From contig CALVCR010000080.1 in the NCBI GenBank assembly GCA_944326125.1, positions 1-49,473 on the forward strand: a DNA stretch of 49,473 nucleotides, in the 5' to 3' direction. Shown here piece by piece: positions 42,397-49,473 of this stretch (its first letter is position 1; the number at the start of each line of letters is the position of its first letter). The translations under genes were made by a program, and so were the position numbers. This stretch comes from Candidatus Gastranaerophilales bacterium. GTDB lineage: Bacteria; Cyanobacteriota; Vampirovibrionia; Gastranaerophilales; Gastranaerophilaceae. Under the pieces are notes generated by a model. That model made no database searches. It saw nothing but the letters and a program-made list of their open reading frames with translations, and was not told the origin of the DNA.

Positions 42397-43212
42397 TTAG
42401 ATAGCCATTACAACGATATTATGCTTGTTTGCAAACTTAACAACTTCTTCTTTATCTACAATAATTGTTTCGCCGGCTTCTACCGCAATTAAATCTGCTT
42501 TATATTTTTTCATTGTTTTAAGGGTTCTTAACCCGATAGCCGGAATGTCAAATCTTTTATCTTGCGACGGTTTAGCAACTTTAATTACGCGGGAGTTTTT
42601 CTTAGCTATTTTGCAGCCTCTCTTTATGCAATTGTCGGTGCCTTCAATAGCTTCTACAGCCATAATCATTTTATCTTTTATTACAACCGATTGACCAACA
42701 TCAAGTTTCCCTGTTTCTTTTGCAAGCCAGTAACCGTAGTTCACATCTTCTATTTGTTCCTGGGTAGGCTGAACCTTGCCGAGAACTCCTGACGGAATCA
42801 TAAGATTTTTTATAAATAATGTCTGATCTAAAATGGTAATTCCTGCTTTTTCCATTTCTTCAATAATCATAAGCATAACTTTATCATCATTAAGTCTAAT
42901 TGCTTTTTTTATAAAATCAATGGCTCTGGCATCAAATTTAGGACGTTTGATAAGGATAGTTTTACTTACTTTTCCTAAAAATGTAATTTGTTTAATTCCC
43001 TCTGCTTTAAGAGTATCTTCTATTTTTTGAACTTCTCCCGGGCAAAAAGAATATACTTTTGAACAATATTTTTTTAGTTGTGCATAGTTATCATTAGATA
43101 GTGATATAGCAACTACATCAAATCCGTTTTCCTTAGCATACTGTGCCATTTTAACAGGCAATAGCCCATCTCCAGCAATTAAACCCTGTTTTTGCTCTAG
43201 CGCAATAGACAT
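42397..43212 (-). CDS. lpxI: UDP-2,3-diacylglucosamine pyrophosphatase LpxI
   Basis: The 271-residue protein matches the LpxI (DUF1009) family: KQGLIAGDGLLPVKMAQYAK at the N-terminus, ITFLGKVSKTIL in the middle, and the C-terminal catalytic domain with MAVEAIEGTDNCIKRG, RFDIPAIGLRTL and VEAGETIIVDKEEV. It hydrolyses UDP-diacylglucosamine to lipid X, replacing LpxH. AGGAGGT precedes the ATG. It is followed directly by lpxB, so two consecutive steps of lipid A synthesis are coupled. Confidence 0.95.
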   Translation of the reverse strand: MSIALEQKQGLIAGDGLLPVKMAQYAKENGFDVVAISLSNDNYAQLKKYCSKVYSFCPGEVQKIEDTLKAEGIKQITFLGKVSKTILIKRPKFDARAIDFIKKAIRLNDDKVMLMIIEEMEKAGITILDQTLFIKNLMIPSGVLGKVQPTQEQIEDVNYGYWLAKETGKLDVGQSVVIKDKMIMAVEAIEGTDNCIKRGCKIAKKNSRVIKVAKPSQDKRFDIPAIGLRTLKTMKKYKADLIAVEAGETIIVDKEEVVKFANKHNIVVMAI

Positions 43213-43247
43213 TATTAAACCTACCTCCTAATCCATTCTTCATCTTT

Positions 43248-43276
43248 ATAATACTATAAATAAATATGAAAGGTAA
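43248..43276 (-). promoter_or_regulatory. lpxI-lpxB promoter
   Basis: On the minus strand, TTACCT (43276-43271) and TATTAT (43253-43248) are spaced by 17 bp. They lie 35 bp before the lpxI start. Confidence 0.55.
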
Positions 43277-43344
43277 GTGGTGTTATAGTTTTGTAACAAT
43301 AACTCCTTTATTTATGTGTAAATTTGTAGTATAATACTTTCAAT

Positions 43345-43998
43345 ATGAAAGGGAAAGATAAAGAGAGCAGTCTTATTTATATAACTCATAGTGCAGAGTT
43401 ATTAATCTGGCTTTTTATTATTTTTCTGATTTTGTCTTTTTCTATTATGTGGGTTCGTATTAAAGAAAAGAATGATGAGAATGATTATCAGATTTTCCTT
43501 GATGATGTTGACGGTCTGATAGTAGGGTCGCCTGTCAGAATGATGGGGATTGAGGTTGGACATGTAACAAAAATTAAACCTATGGGCTCAGAGGTTTATG
43601 TTAAGTTTGTTCTTACTAATCCTGAGGTATATATTCCGCAGGGAACTGTTGTTACTGTTGAGTTTAGCGGTATGGCAGGTTCTAAATCTTTAGAATTGTA
43701 TCTTCCGGAAGAAGATACTTATATAGATCAATCCGACCCATTGCTGGTGGTAATGCCTCCGAAACGTCTTCATGATGCGCTAGGTCTGTTAAATGAAATG
43801 TACAATAAGATAATGACAATTATATATTCTGCATCATCTTTTAGTGACAAGGTTAACTTTATTAATTTAAATTGTGGTACAAGTAATGGTAATATTGAAC
43901 AGTTTTTGAGATATGCTGATGAACTCATAGACACGTCTAATAATAGAGTTGAAGAAATAGGCAATAAGCTGGAAAGCAGGCAAAAAAATGATAAATAA
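43345..43998 (+). CDS. MlaD/MCE-domain lipid transport protein, short form
   Basis: The 217-residue protein has one N-terminal membrane anchor (about 12-35) and an MCE domain (about 45-125: DVDGLIVGSPVRMMGIEVG, VTVEFSGMAGSKSLELYLP). A short helical tail follows. MCE proteins form hexameric rings that shuttle phospholipids between membranes, with MlaE/MlaF-type permease and ATPase; those partners are not adjacent. It is divergent from lpxI-lpxB. TATAAT (43331-43336) ends 8 nt before the ATG and there is no Shine-Dalgarno. Its last 11 bp overlap upp. Confidence 0.88.
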   Translation: MKGKDKESSLIYITHSAELLIWLFIIFLILSFSIMWVRIKEKNDENDYQIFLDDVDGLIVGSPVRMMGIEVGHVTKIKPMGSEVYVKFVLTNPEVYIPQGTVVTVEFSGMAGSKSLELYLPEEDTYIDQSDPLLVVMPPKRLHDALGLLNEMYNKIMTIIYSASSFSDKVNFINLNCGTSNGNIEQFLRYADELIDTSNNRVEEIGNKLESRQKNDK

Positions 43999-44644
43999 TT
44001 ATGTAAATTTAAAAGTGATATCAAATCCAATCGTAAATCAAAGCTTATGCACGCTAAGAGATAAAAATACGGATACTCAAGGGGTTAGATTAGCTGCAAG
44101 AACTCTTACCAGAATACTTCTATATGAAGCCACTAAGAATCTGCCCCAAACCGATATTGAAATTGAAACTCCGCTTACTAAGTTTATTACTAAAACAATA
44201 AATCAAGATATAACTATTATAATATCTCCAATATTAAGAGCCGGTTTGATTTTTACGGATGAGGCTGTTGATATTCTTCCTCAGGCGACGATAAGACATA
44301 TTGGTATGTATAGGGATGAAAAAACCTTAAAACCTGTATGGTATTATAACAAAGTCCCAATGCCTGTCGAAGATCCGTCAAAATACTATGTTTTTATAAC
44401 TGATCCGATGCTTGCGACCGGTAATTCTCTTGTAGAAGCAATTAATTTGTATGCTGAAAAAGGGATTCCGCAAGAAAACATTTGTTGCGTATGTATGATT
44501 TCTGCCCCTCAAGGTATAAAAACTGTTTTTGATAGATTCCCTGATATAAAATTAATTGTTGCAGCTGTTGATTCCCATTTGAATGAAAGAGGCTATATCG
44601 TTCCAGGAATGGGCGATGCAGGTGATAGAATATTCAACACATAA
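43988..44644 (+). CDS. upp: Uracil phosphoribosyltransferase
   Basis: The 218-residue enzyme makes UMP from uracil and PRPP. LRAGLIFTDEAVDILPQATI and the PRPP loop ITDPMLATGNSLVEAI are clear. The C-terminal uracil-binding segment is GYIVPGMGDAGDRIFNT. The ATG overlaps the end of the MCE gene by 11 bp in another frame, so translation may be coupled, although the functions are unrelated. Length is close to the usual 208-215. Confidence 0.97.
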   Translation: MINNYVNLKVISNPIVNQSLCTLRDKNTDTQGVRLAARTLTRILLYEATKNLPQTDIEIETPLTKFITKTINQDITIIISPILRAGLIFTDEAVDILPQATIRHIGMYRDEKTLKPVWYYNKVPMPVEDPSKYYVFITDPMLATGNSLVEAINLYAEKGIPQENICCVCMISAPQGIKTVFDRFPDIKLIVAAVDSHLNERGYIVPGMGDAGDRIFNT

Positions 44645-44730
44645 TCCTCTAAATAATGTAAATTTTTGTAAATTTTTGTGATTGGAAAATACATTGAAGA
44701 AAACCGGCGCGTTAGTAGTATGATAGTAGT

Positions 44731-44958
44731 ATGATGGATTTACAAGATAAAAATTTAACAAAAAGAGAAGTGGAAGTTCTGGAATTAATTGCGGAAGGAT
44801 TCCTAAACAAAGAGATTGCTGAAAAGCTGTGCGTTTCCGTAACTACAATAAAGAAACATATTGAAAGTATTTATGAGAAATGGTCAGTACATAATAAAGT
44901 CCAAGCTGTAGTTTATGGCGTAGCAATCGGTATTATAGGTGTTCCTGATATTAAATAA
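44731..44958 (+). CDS. Stand-alone LuxR-type HTH protein
   Basis: The 75-residue protein is only a GerE/LuxR DNA-binding domain: LTKREVEVLELIAEGFLNKE, IAEKLCVSVTTIKKHIESIY, then a hydrophobic tail (VVYGVAIGIIGV) in the dimerisation helix position. There is no receiver or ligand domain. It may be a GerE-like regulator controlled by its own level. Two ATG codons (44731, 44734) lie 6-9 nt after TATGAT (44719-44724) with no Shine-Dalgarno, another predicted leaderless start. Targets unknown. Confidence 0.85.
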   Translation: MMDLQDKNLTKREVEVLELIAEGFLNKEIAEKLCVSVTTIKKHIESIYEKWSVHNKVQAVVYGVAIGIIGVPDIK

Positions 44959-44961
44959 ATA

Positions 44962-45549
44962 TTATTTAATTGCAAACTTAGATCCGATTTCTACAGGTAC
45001 GTAATTTTGAATATAAGATATTGCTTCTTCAGGCGAGGATGCAATATAATAGAGTTTCTTTGCATTATCATTTGCAAAGTTTAGAAGAACTGTACTGTCC
45101 ATAAACTCTATGAGTTTATCATAAAAACCGGCAGTGTTTAAAACAATTATAGGTTTATTGTTATATCCAAGCTGTTTTTGAACTATCATTTCGGAGAGTT
45201 CTTCAAGAGTTCCATAGCCGCCCGGTATAGCAATTACGGCATCTGATAGTTCATCCATTTTAGCTTTGCGTTCTCTCATACCCTTTGTTATATAAAAATC
45301 TTTACAATCATCAGGATTTGCAAACCCCAAATTTGCAAGTTTCTCCGGCATAATGCCTATTAACTTTCCGCCTGCTTCACTTACTGCGCCTGCGCATGCA
45401 TACATTAGCCCTCTTCGACTGCCTCCGTATACAATATTCATTCCAGATTTTCCAATCAGAAGTCCAAGTTCTCGAGCTTCTTTATAATATATTTCATCCA
45501 AATCGTTTGAAGAAGAGGCAAAAACACAAATATTTTTTATATTAGTCAA
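44962..45549 (-). CDS. LOG-family (YvdD-like) nucleotide 5'-monophosphate phosphoribohydrolase
   Basis: The 195-residue Rossmann-fold protein has the LOG signatures KICVFASSSND-like N-terminus, YGGSRRGLM and AIPGGYGTLEELSEM. Members cleave AMP or cytokinin nucleotides to base and ribose-5-phosphate, and bacterial ones also act as general nucleotide phosphoribohydrolases. It overlaps the 3' end of the prepilin-like gene by 8 bp and is last in the rny-ymdB-PHP-prepilin-LOG run. The first motif is slightly divergent (NICVFASSSNDLDE). Confidence 0.9.
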   Translation of the reverse strand: MTNIKNICVFASSSNDLDEIYYKEARELGLLIGKSGMNIVYGGSRRGLMYACAGAVSEAGGKLIGIMPEKLANLGFANPDDCKDFYITKGMRERKAKMDELSDAVIAIPGGYGTLEELSEMIVQKQLGYNNKPIIVLNTAGFYDKLIEFMDSTVLLNFANDNAKKLYYIASSPEEAISYIQNYVPVEIGSKFAIK

Positions 45550-46123
45550 AATTTCCTCCGATCAGATAATAATTAGAACAGCAAAGTCCGGTTCCGTTCT
45601 TAGAACAATCTTCTTTTTGAATTTTTAGAGGTTCTGCCTTACAGAATGGCTCAAATCTGTCCGAATATAGATTTAGACCGAAAACATCTTTTCCCCAGAT
45701 ATTAGGTTTTGAAGATCCGTTTACATCATACATTATATAACCTTTTAATCCATTATCCAGAGGCTCTGATAACATTTTATAAGCAAAAACTGCATTTGAG
45801 TATGTAACTTTGTAGTTTTCAAATTTATAGTCTTCACCAACAGGAACATTTCCGAAACTGTTTATTTTATATGCAGGGATATTTGTTTTCGTTTCATTGT
45901 CCATTATGGTTTGAAAAGCGGTTGTAAAATCTGTATTATTATCTTCAACATTAGTTTTTAATGAATAAAAAATGTTTGAGAAGTCAGATTGAACATTTCT
46001 CCATCTTGAAGTATTTTTTGCCTGAATAGTATCATCCAGAGAAAGCGGAGCAACCAGAATTGCCACAATTAAAAATATGACAAATAAGATTGAAACTTCA
46101 ACAATAGTAAATCCTCTTTTCAT
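45542..46123 (-). CDS. Type IV prepilin-like protein
   Basis: The 193-residue protein starts MKRGFTIVEVSILFVIFLIV, a class III signal with cleavage expected between Gly4 and Phe5 and Glu at +5, followed by the hydrophobic assembly helix. The globular part contains Cys residues near the C-terminus (CKAEPLKIQKEDCSKNGTGL, then CC) that could form disulphides. It is a pseudopilin or minor pilin of a type II/IV machine whose other parts are not in the window. It sits 15 bp after the PHP gene. Confidence 0.85.
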   Translation of the reverse strand: MKRGFTIVEVSILFVIFLIVAILVAPLSLDDTIQAKNTSRWRNVQSDFSNIFYSLKTNVEDNNTDFTTAFQTIMDNETKTNIPAYKINSFGNVPVGEDYKFENYKVTYSNAVFAYKMLSEPLDNGLKGYIMYDVNGSSKPNIWGKDVFGLNLYSDRFEPFCKAEPLKIQKEDCSKNGTGLCCSNYYLIGGNFD

Positions 46124-46138
46124 AAAAACCCTCTCTTA

Positions 46139-46993
46139 TTAAGATTGCGCCATATCCAGACGTTTTTTTTCTTTGATTAAGGTGTCATAAATCCACTCCG
46201 GAACAAAATTTTTGCCGAGGATTATCTGTCCGTTCATAATGTTAGGTGCGTGGAAATCTGAACCGCCCGTTACAATAAGTCCCAAATTTTCTGCCATAGA
46301 AGAAAAATATTCAACAATAGCCGGTGAATGTTTTCTATGATACGCTTCTATTCCTCTTAAACCGTAATTCATAAGTTCTTTTATTAGTTTTTCTGCAATA
46401 TCAATATCATACGGGTGGGCTATAACCGGAACTCCCCCGGAATCATAGATAACTTCAACCGCATCAAACGGGGATACGGTTTTTCTTTCTACGTAAACCG
46501 GAGACGCTCTGTGGATATATTTGCTGTAAGCTTCCATAACATTACTTGTTCCGCCTGCGTTCGTAATAGCTTTCGCAATATGCGGGCGTCCGATACTGCC
46601 GCCTTCAGCAACCATGTTTTTCACATCTTCGTATTTAATTTTTATTCCTTCTTTTTTACTCAGGAGAGCAAGGATTTCTTTTGTTTGTTTGGTACGTGCC
46701 TGTTGTTGTATTTTCAATAGATTCTTGAAATCACTTTTTGTTACATCAGGAAAATACCCGAGAATATGAACTTCATATTCTTTGTAAAGTGTATTAACCT
46801 CAATTCCCTGAATAATTTTTAAATCAACTTCTTTGGTCTTGAGATAATCAACTGCAACATTATATGATAATACATTATCGTGATCTGTTAATGAAATTGC
46901 CTGTAAGCCGGCTTCTAATGCCAAATCAACGATTTTTTCAGGTGAAAAAACTCCGTCTGAGTAATATGTGTGGATGTGATAATCACCTCTCAT
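46139..46993 (-). CDS. PHP-domain phosphoesterase
   Basis: The 284-residue protein has the PHP metal ligands: DYHIHTYYSDG (4-14), SLTDHDNV (about 34-41), GIEVN, HILGYF, VIAHPYDI and GSDFHAP. The best-known relatives are the 3',5'-nucleotide bisphosphate phosphatase/5'-3' exoribonuclease RNase AM (YciV) and histidinol phosphatase-type enzymes. Lack of a PolX or polymerase context favours the former. It begins 15 bp after ymdB and may act on RNA-decay products. Confidence 0.87.
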   Translation of the reverse strand: MRGDYHIHTYYSDGVFSPEKIVDLALEAGLQAISLTDHDNVLSYNVAVDYLKTKEVDLKIIQGIEVNTLYKEYEVHILGYFPDVTKSDFKNLLKIQQQARTKQTKEILALLSKKEGIKIKYEDVKNMVAEGGSIGRPHIAKAITNAGGTSNVMEAYSKYIHRASPVYVERKTVSPFDAVEVIYDSGGVPVIAHPYDIDIAEKLIKELMNYGLRGIEAYHRKHSPAIVEYFSSMAENLGLIVTGGSDFHAPNIMNGQIILGKNFVPEWIYDTLIKEKKRLDMAQS

Positions 46994-47008
46994 GATTCAC
47001 CTCCAATA

Positions 47009-47854
47009 TCAGCCGCCAGAATCAAGGTTGACCTCCTTCTCATTTTCATTAGTATTTACTTTAACATTAATTCTGGTTATATGTGTTGCCTTAGTTCTAT
47101 CAAAAAGAACTTCAACACCATTGACTTGGGCTTCGTTATTTTGTGCGACTTCATATCGTTCAGGAAGACTTGTTGCTAGCCTTTTGAGTGATGTAGCAAA
47201 TTCCATTCCTATTACTCCGTTAGTAGCACCGCAGAAACCGGCATCTGTTATGTATGCCATACCATTTATAATAGTATCGTCTGCTGTTTGAACATGAGTA
47301 TGTGTTCCGAAAAATCCCTTTATGAGAGCATTGCTTTCCGTGTTATATTTAGCGGAAAGATATTTTGCGAAACATATTTTTTCTGCGGTAGCTTCCGCAT
47401 GAAAATCTATAAAGATACTTTCAACTCCGTCTTTCTGTAATCTTTCTATTTCAGATGTAACGATGCTCCACGGAGAATCAATCGGAGGCATAAACACTCT
47501 TCCAAGGGCATTTATTACACCTATTTTATGCCCGTTAATTTCAAATACTTGAGATCCGCTGCCGGGAGTTCCTTCCGGATAGTTAATAGGTCTTAAAAGA
47601 TTTTCAGCATCTTCTATATAGTCGTGAATATCCTTTTTATCCCAGATATGGTTTCCGGATGTAAAGCAGTTAATTCCGGAACTATTTAAATCTTCATAAT
47701 TTTTTTTCGTTAATCCGAACCCGTGAGAAGCATTTTCAATATTAGCTATAACAAAATCAGGTTTTTCGTCTGCAGAATTGAGGTAGGATTTTATAGCAAG
47801 CCTTCCCGGCCTGCCTGTAATATCTCCAAAAAATAATAATTTTATTGTTTCCAT
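47009..47854 (-). CDS. ymdB: YmdB-family metallophosphoesterase
   Basis: The 281-residue protein matches the YmdB/TIGR00282 family: LLFFGDITGRPGR, ANIENASHGFGLT, TSGNHIWDKKD, IFIDFHAEATAEK and GTHTHVQTADD. YmdB hydrolyses 2',3'- and 3',5'-cyclic nucleotides in Bacillus-type organisms and influences motility versus biofilm. It lies directly downstream of rny, as ymdA(rny)-ymdB do in Bacillus, here with a weak terminator between them. Confidence 0.95.
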   Translation of the reverse strand: METIKLLFFGDITGRPGRLAIKSYLNSADEKPDFVIANIENASHGFGLTKKNYEDLNSSGINCFTSGNHIWDKKDIHDYIEDAENLLRPINYPEGTPGSGSQVFEINGHKIGVINALGRVFMPPIDSPWSIVTSEIERLQKDGVESIFIDFHAEATAEKICFAKYLSAKYNTESNALIKGFFGTHTHVQTADDTIINGMAYITDAGFCGATNGVIGMEFATSLKRLATSLPERYEVAQNNEAQVNGVEVLFDRTKATHITRINVKVNTNENEKEVNLDSGG

Positions 47855-47878
47855 ACCAAAACTCTATTTTATATCAGT

Positions 47879-47908
47879 AAAAGCAGGGAAGATTTCTTCC
47901 CCGCTTTT
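47879..47908 (-). terminator. Terminator or attenuator after rny
   Basis: AAAAGCAGGGAAGA (47879-47892) pairs with TCTTCCCCGCTTTT (47896-47909) with one mismatch. The minus strand continues with a T-tract. It may end rny or allow partial read-through into ymdB. Confidence 0.7.
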
Positions 47909-47912
47909 ATTA

Positions 47913-49433
47913 CTATTTCGCAATTTCTGTTGTTCTAAATTCTCTAACCACGGTGACTTTTATTTGTCCCGGATAATCGAGTTCGTCTTCAATTTTCTTT
48001 GCAATATCTCTTGCAAGTTTTTGTGAAGCGAGATCGTCAAACATTTCAGATTGTACAATAACTCTTACTTCTCTTCCTGCCTGTACTGCAAAAGACTGTT
48101 TTATACCTTCATAGCTGTTTACTATTTCTTCAATCTTCTGGAGACGTTTGATATATATTTCCAGAGTATCTCTTCTCGCCCCCGGTCTTCCGGCTGATAT
48201 TGCATCTGCAAGTTTTACCAGAACAGCTTCTATTGTGTTAGCTGTAACATCATCATGGTGAGCTTCTATAGCGTGAATAACTTCCGGTTTTTCACCGTAT
48301 CTGGAAGCTAATTCAACACCTAATTGAATATGGGTTCCTTCTTGAGTTTGGTCTACGGCCTTCCCAATATCGTGGAGCAGACCGGCTCTTTTTGCTACAT
48401 TCACATTAGCACCGAGTTCAGCAGCAAGCATTCCTGCAATGTGTCCGACTTCAAGAGAATGCTTAAGTACATTTTGCCCGTAGCTTGTTCTGTAATACAA
48501 ACGTCCGAGATTTTTAATGAGTTCTTTATTAAGCCCCATTATTCCCATATCCAGAGCAGCATTTTCACCCTCTTTCATAATTTTCTGCTCTACTTCTTCT
48601 CTTGATTTTTCAACGGTTTCTTCAATTCTTACAGGGTGGATTCTGCCGTCTTGTATAAGTTTTTCAAGTGCAATTTTTGCAATTTCTCTTCTAACAGGAT
48701 CAAAGGACGAGAGAACAACAGCTTCCGGAGTATCGTCAATAATTAAGTCAACTCCTGTAAGTGTTTCTAATGTTCTTATGTTTCTTCCTTCTCTTCCGAT
48801 AATTCTTCCTTTCATTTCATCATTAGGAAGAGAAACTACTGATACTGTAGATTCTACAACTTGTTCCATCATACATCTTTGCATAGTTGTAGAGAGAATT
48901 TCTTTTGATTTTTCAAGAGCATTTTCTCTTATTTTTGCTTCATTTTCTCTGATTAATTGAAGCTGCTCCTGAGCTAAATCGCTTTTGAGTTGTTCCATAA
49001 GCATTTTCTTAGCTTCTTCAGCAGACATTCCCGCGATTCTTTCCAGCTCAAGAGTTCTTTTTTGAACTATTTCATCAAGAAAATCTTCTTTTTCAATAAG
49101 CTGGTCTTTCATTTTATCAAGCTCAACTTCTTTGTCTGTGATTTCCTGAAGTTTATTTTCAATCTGATCTTCTCTTTTTGAAAGCTTATTTTCAATAGCT
49201 GCAAACTCTCGTCTGCGTTCTCTTTCATCTTCGTTAAGCTGTTCACGTTCACTTTGCAGGGCTTCTTTTGCTTTTATCATCGCTTCTTTTTGCATGATAG
49301 ACTCTCTTTCCTGCAAGTCTTTCATACTTTGTTGGGTTTGCAGCATAAGATTTTTGTACTTAACTCTTTGCACTGCAATGACAGCAGCCAGTATAACCAA
49401 TACAATAACTGCAACGGTCAGTAATGCACTCAT
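47913..49433 (-). CDS. rny: Ribonuclease Y
   Basis: The 506-residue membrane-bound endoribonuclease starts with an N-terminal anchor (about 3-22). A long Glu/Lys coiled coil follows (about 30-190), then a KH domain with [15 protein letters not shown] (about 210-225). The HD domain has [18 protein letters not shown] and [11 protein letters not shown]. It initiates mRNA decay at the membrane. It is first in the rny-ymdB-PHP-prepilin-LOG series; the promoter lies in the last 40 bases of the window or beyond. Length is normal. Confidence 0.97.
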   Translation of the reverse strand: MSALLTVAVIVLVILAAVIAVQRVKYKNLMLQTQQSMKDLQERESIMQKEAMIKAKEALQSEREQLNEDERERRREFAAIENKLSKREDQIENKLQEITDKEVELDKMKDQLIEKEDFLDEIVQKRTLELERIAGMSAEEAKKMLMEQLKSDLAQEQLQLIRENEAKIRENALEKSKEILSTTMQRCMMEQVVESTVSVVSLPNDEMKGRIIGREGRNIRTLETLTGVDLIIDDTPEAVVLSSFDPVRREIAKIALEKLIQDGRIHPVRIEETVEKSREEVEQKIMKEGENAALDMGIMGLNKELIKNLGRLYYRTSYGQNVLKHSLEVGHIAGMLAAELGANVNVAKRAGLLHDIGKAVDQTQEGTHIQLGVELASRYGEKPEVIHAIEAHHDDVTANTIEAVLVKLADAISAGRPGARRDTLEIYIKRLQKIEEIVNSYEGIKQSFAVQAGREVRVIVQSEMFDDLASQKLARDIAKKIEDELDYPGQIKVTVVREFRTTEIAK

Positions 49434-49473
49434 TTAGCACCTTTTCCTTTTCTATTTTTTTATATATACACGA

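Noticed and set aside
48517-48960. 147-codon open frame antisense to rny
   Set aside because: Antisense shadow of the KH-domain region of RNase Y, with no start signals.
1-49473. tRNA, rRNA, transposase or prophage genes
   Set aside because: None recognised on either strand; intergenic spaces are mostly under 150 bases and hold promoters, terminators or repeats.

Overview
The window comes from a low-GC, Gram-negative-type, flagellated bacterium. Gene content and protein style fit a non-photosynthetic relative of cyanobacteria (Vampirovibrionia/'Melainabacteria', probably Gastranaerophilales). Supporting signs are lipid A genes (lpxI, lpxB) beside a MlaD-like MCE protein, RNase Y with YmdB, a cyanobacterial-length MetK and SSB, several sigma-70 factors, flagellar genes (flhB, fliA, flagellin, fliW, csrA), and many small helical proteins with no recognisable family. 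This placement is inference from gene content; no rRNA is present.

Layout. 1-6.0 kb: tail of an unknown protein, then grpE-dnaJ-beta-propeller-O-methyltransferase (+), meeting the flagellar pair flhB-fliA (-). 6.1-11.8 kb: LapA-like protein, clpP, metK, two unknown proteins, a 51-aa gene on the minus strand, and an FAD-dependent dehydrogenase. 11.8-15.7 kb (-): group-2 sigma factor with a repeat-bearing leader, patatin phospholipase, large membrane protein. 15.8-18.7 kb (+): leuC-type dehydratase, membrane protein, mtnA. 18.7-21.2 kb (-): ssb, four-carbon acid-sugar kinase (DUF1537), pdxA. 21.4-27.5 kb (-): murA, RWYD-repeat protein, mfd, PpiC lipoprotein. 27.5-30.3 kb: a repeat-rich island holding one flagellin gene whose variable region is a GLUG-repeat domain. 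30.3-32.8 kb (-): metallophosphoesterase, beta-lactamase-fold hydrolase, TPR protein. 32.8-38.2 kb (+): GshB-like ATP-grasp, secreted TPR protein, fliW, csrA, TPR protein, coiled-coil protein, der. 38.2-43.2 kb: trpS and an exported GH13 protein (-), ogt (+), lpxI-lpxB (-). 43.3-45 kb (+): MCE protein, upp, a stand-alone LuxR-type HTH. 45-49.4 kb (-): rny, ymdB, PHP phosphoesterase, prepilin-like protein, LOG-family protein.

How the genes fit together. Flagellar biology is spread over the window: FlhB (export switch), FliA (late-gene sigma factor), the GLUG flagellin (filament subunit), and FliW/CsrA (flagellin homeostasis by translational control). The most unusual locus is the flagellin island. 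Its gene is bracketed by inverted copies of a roughly 80-bp element, heptamer arrays and extragenic palindromes, and its product should display an adhesin-like beta-helix on the filament. Other notable points are a repeated pattern of TATAAT-like boxes 6-8 nt before ATG codons without Shine-Dalgarno sequences (predicted leaderless mRNAs), a C9 tract and C-rich repeats in a sigma-factor leader, and an rny-ymdB-PHP-LOG cluster that looks like an RNA/nucleotide turnover neighbourhood. No rRNA, tRNA, CRISPR array, transposase or prophage was recognised.
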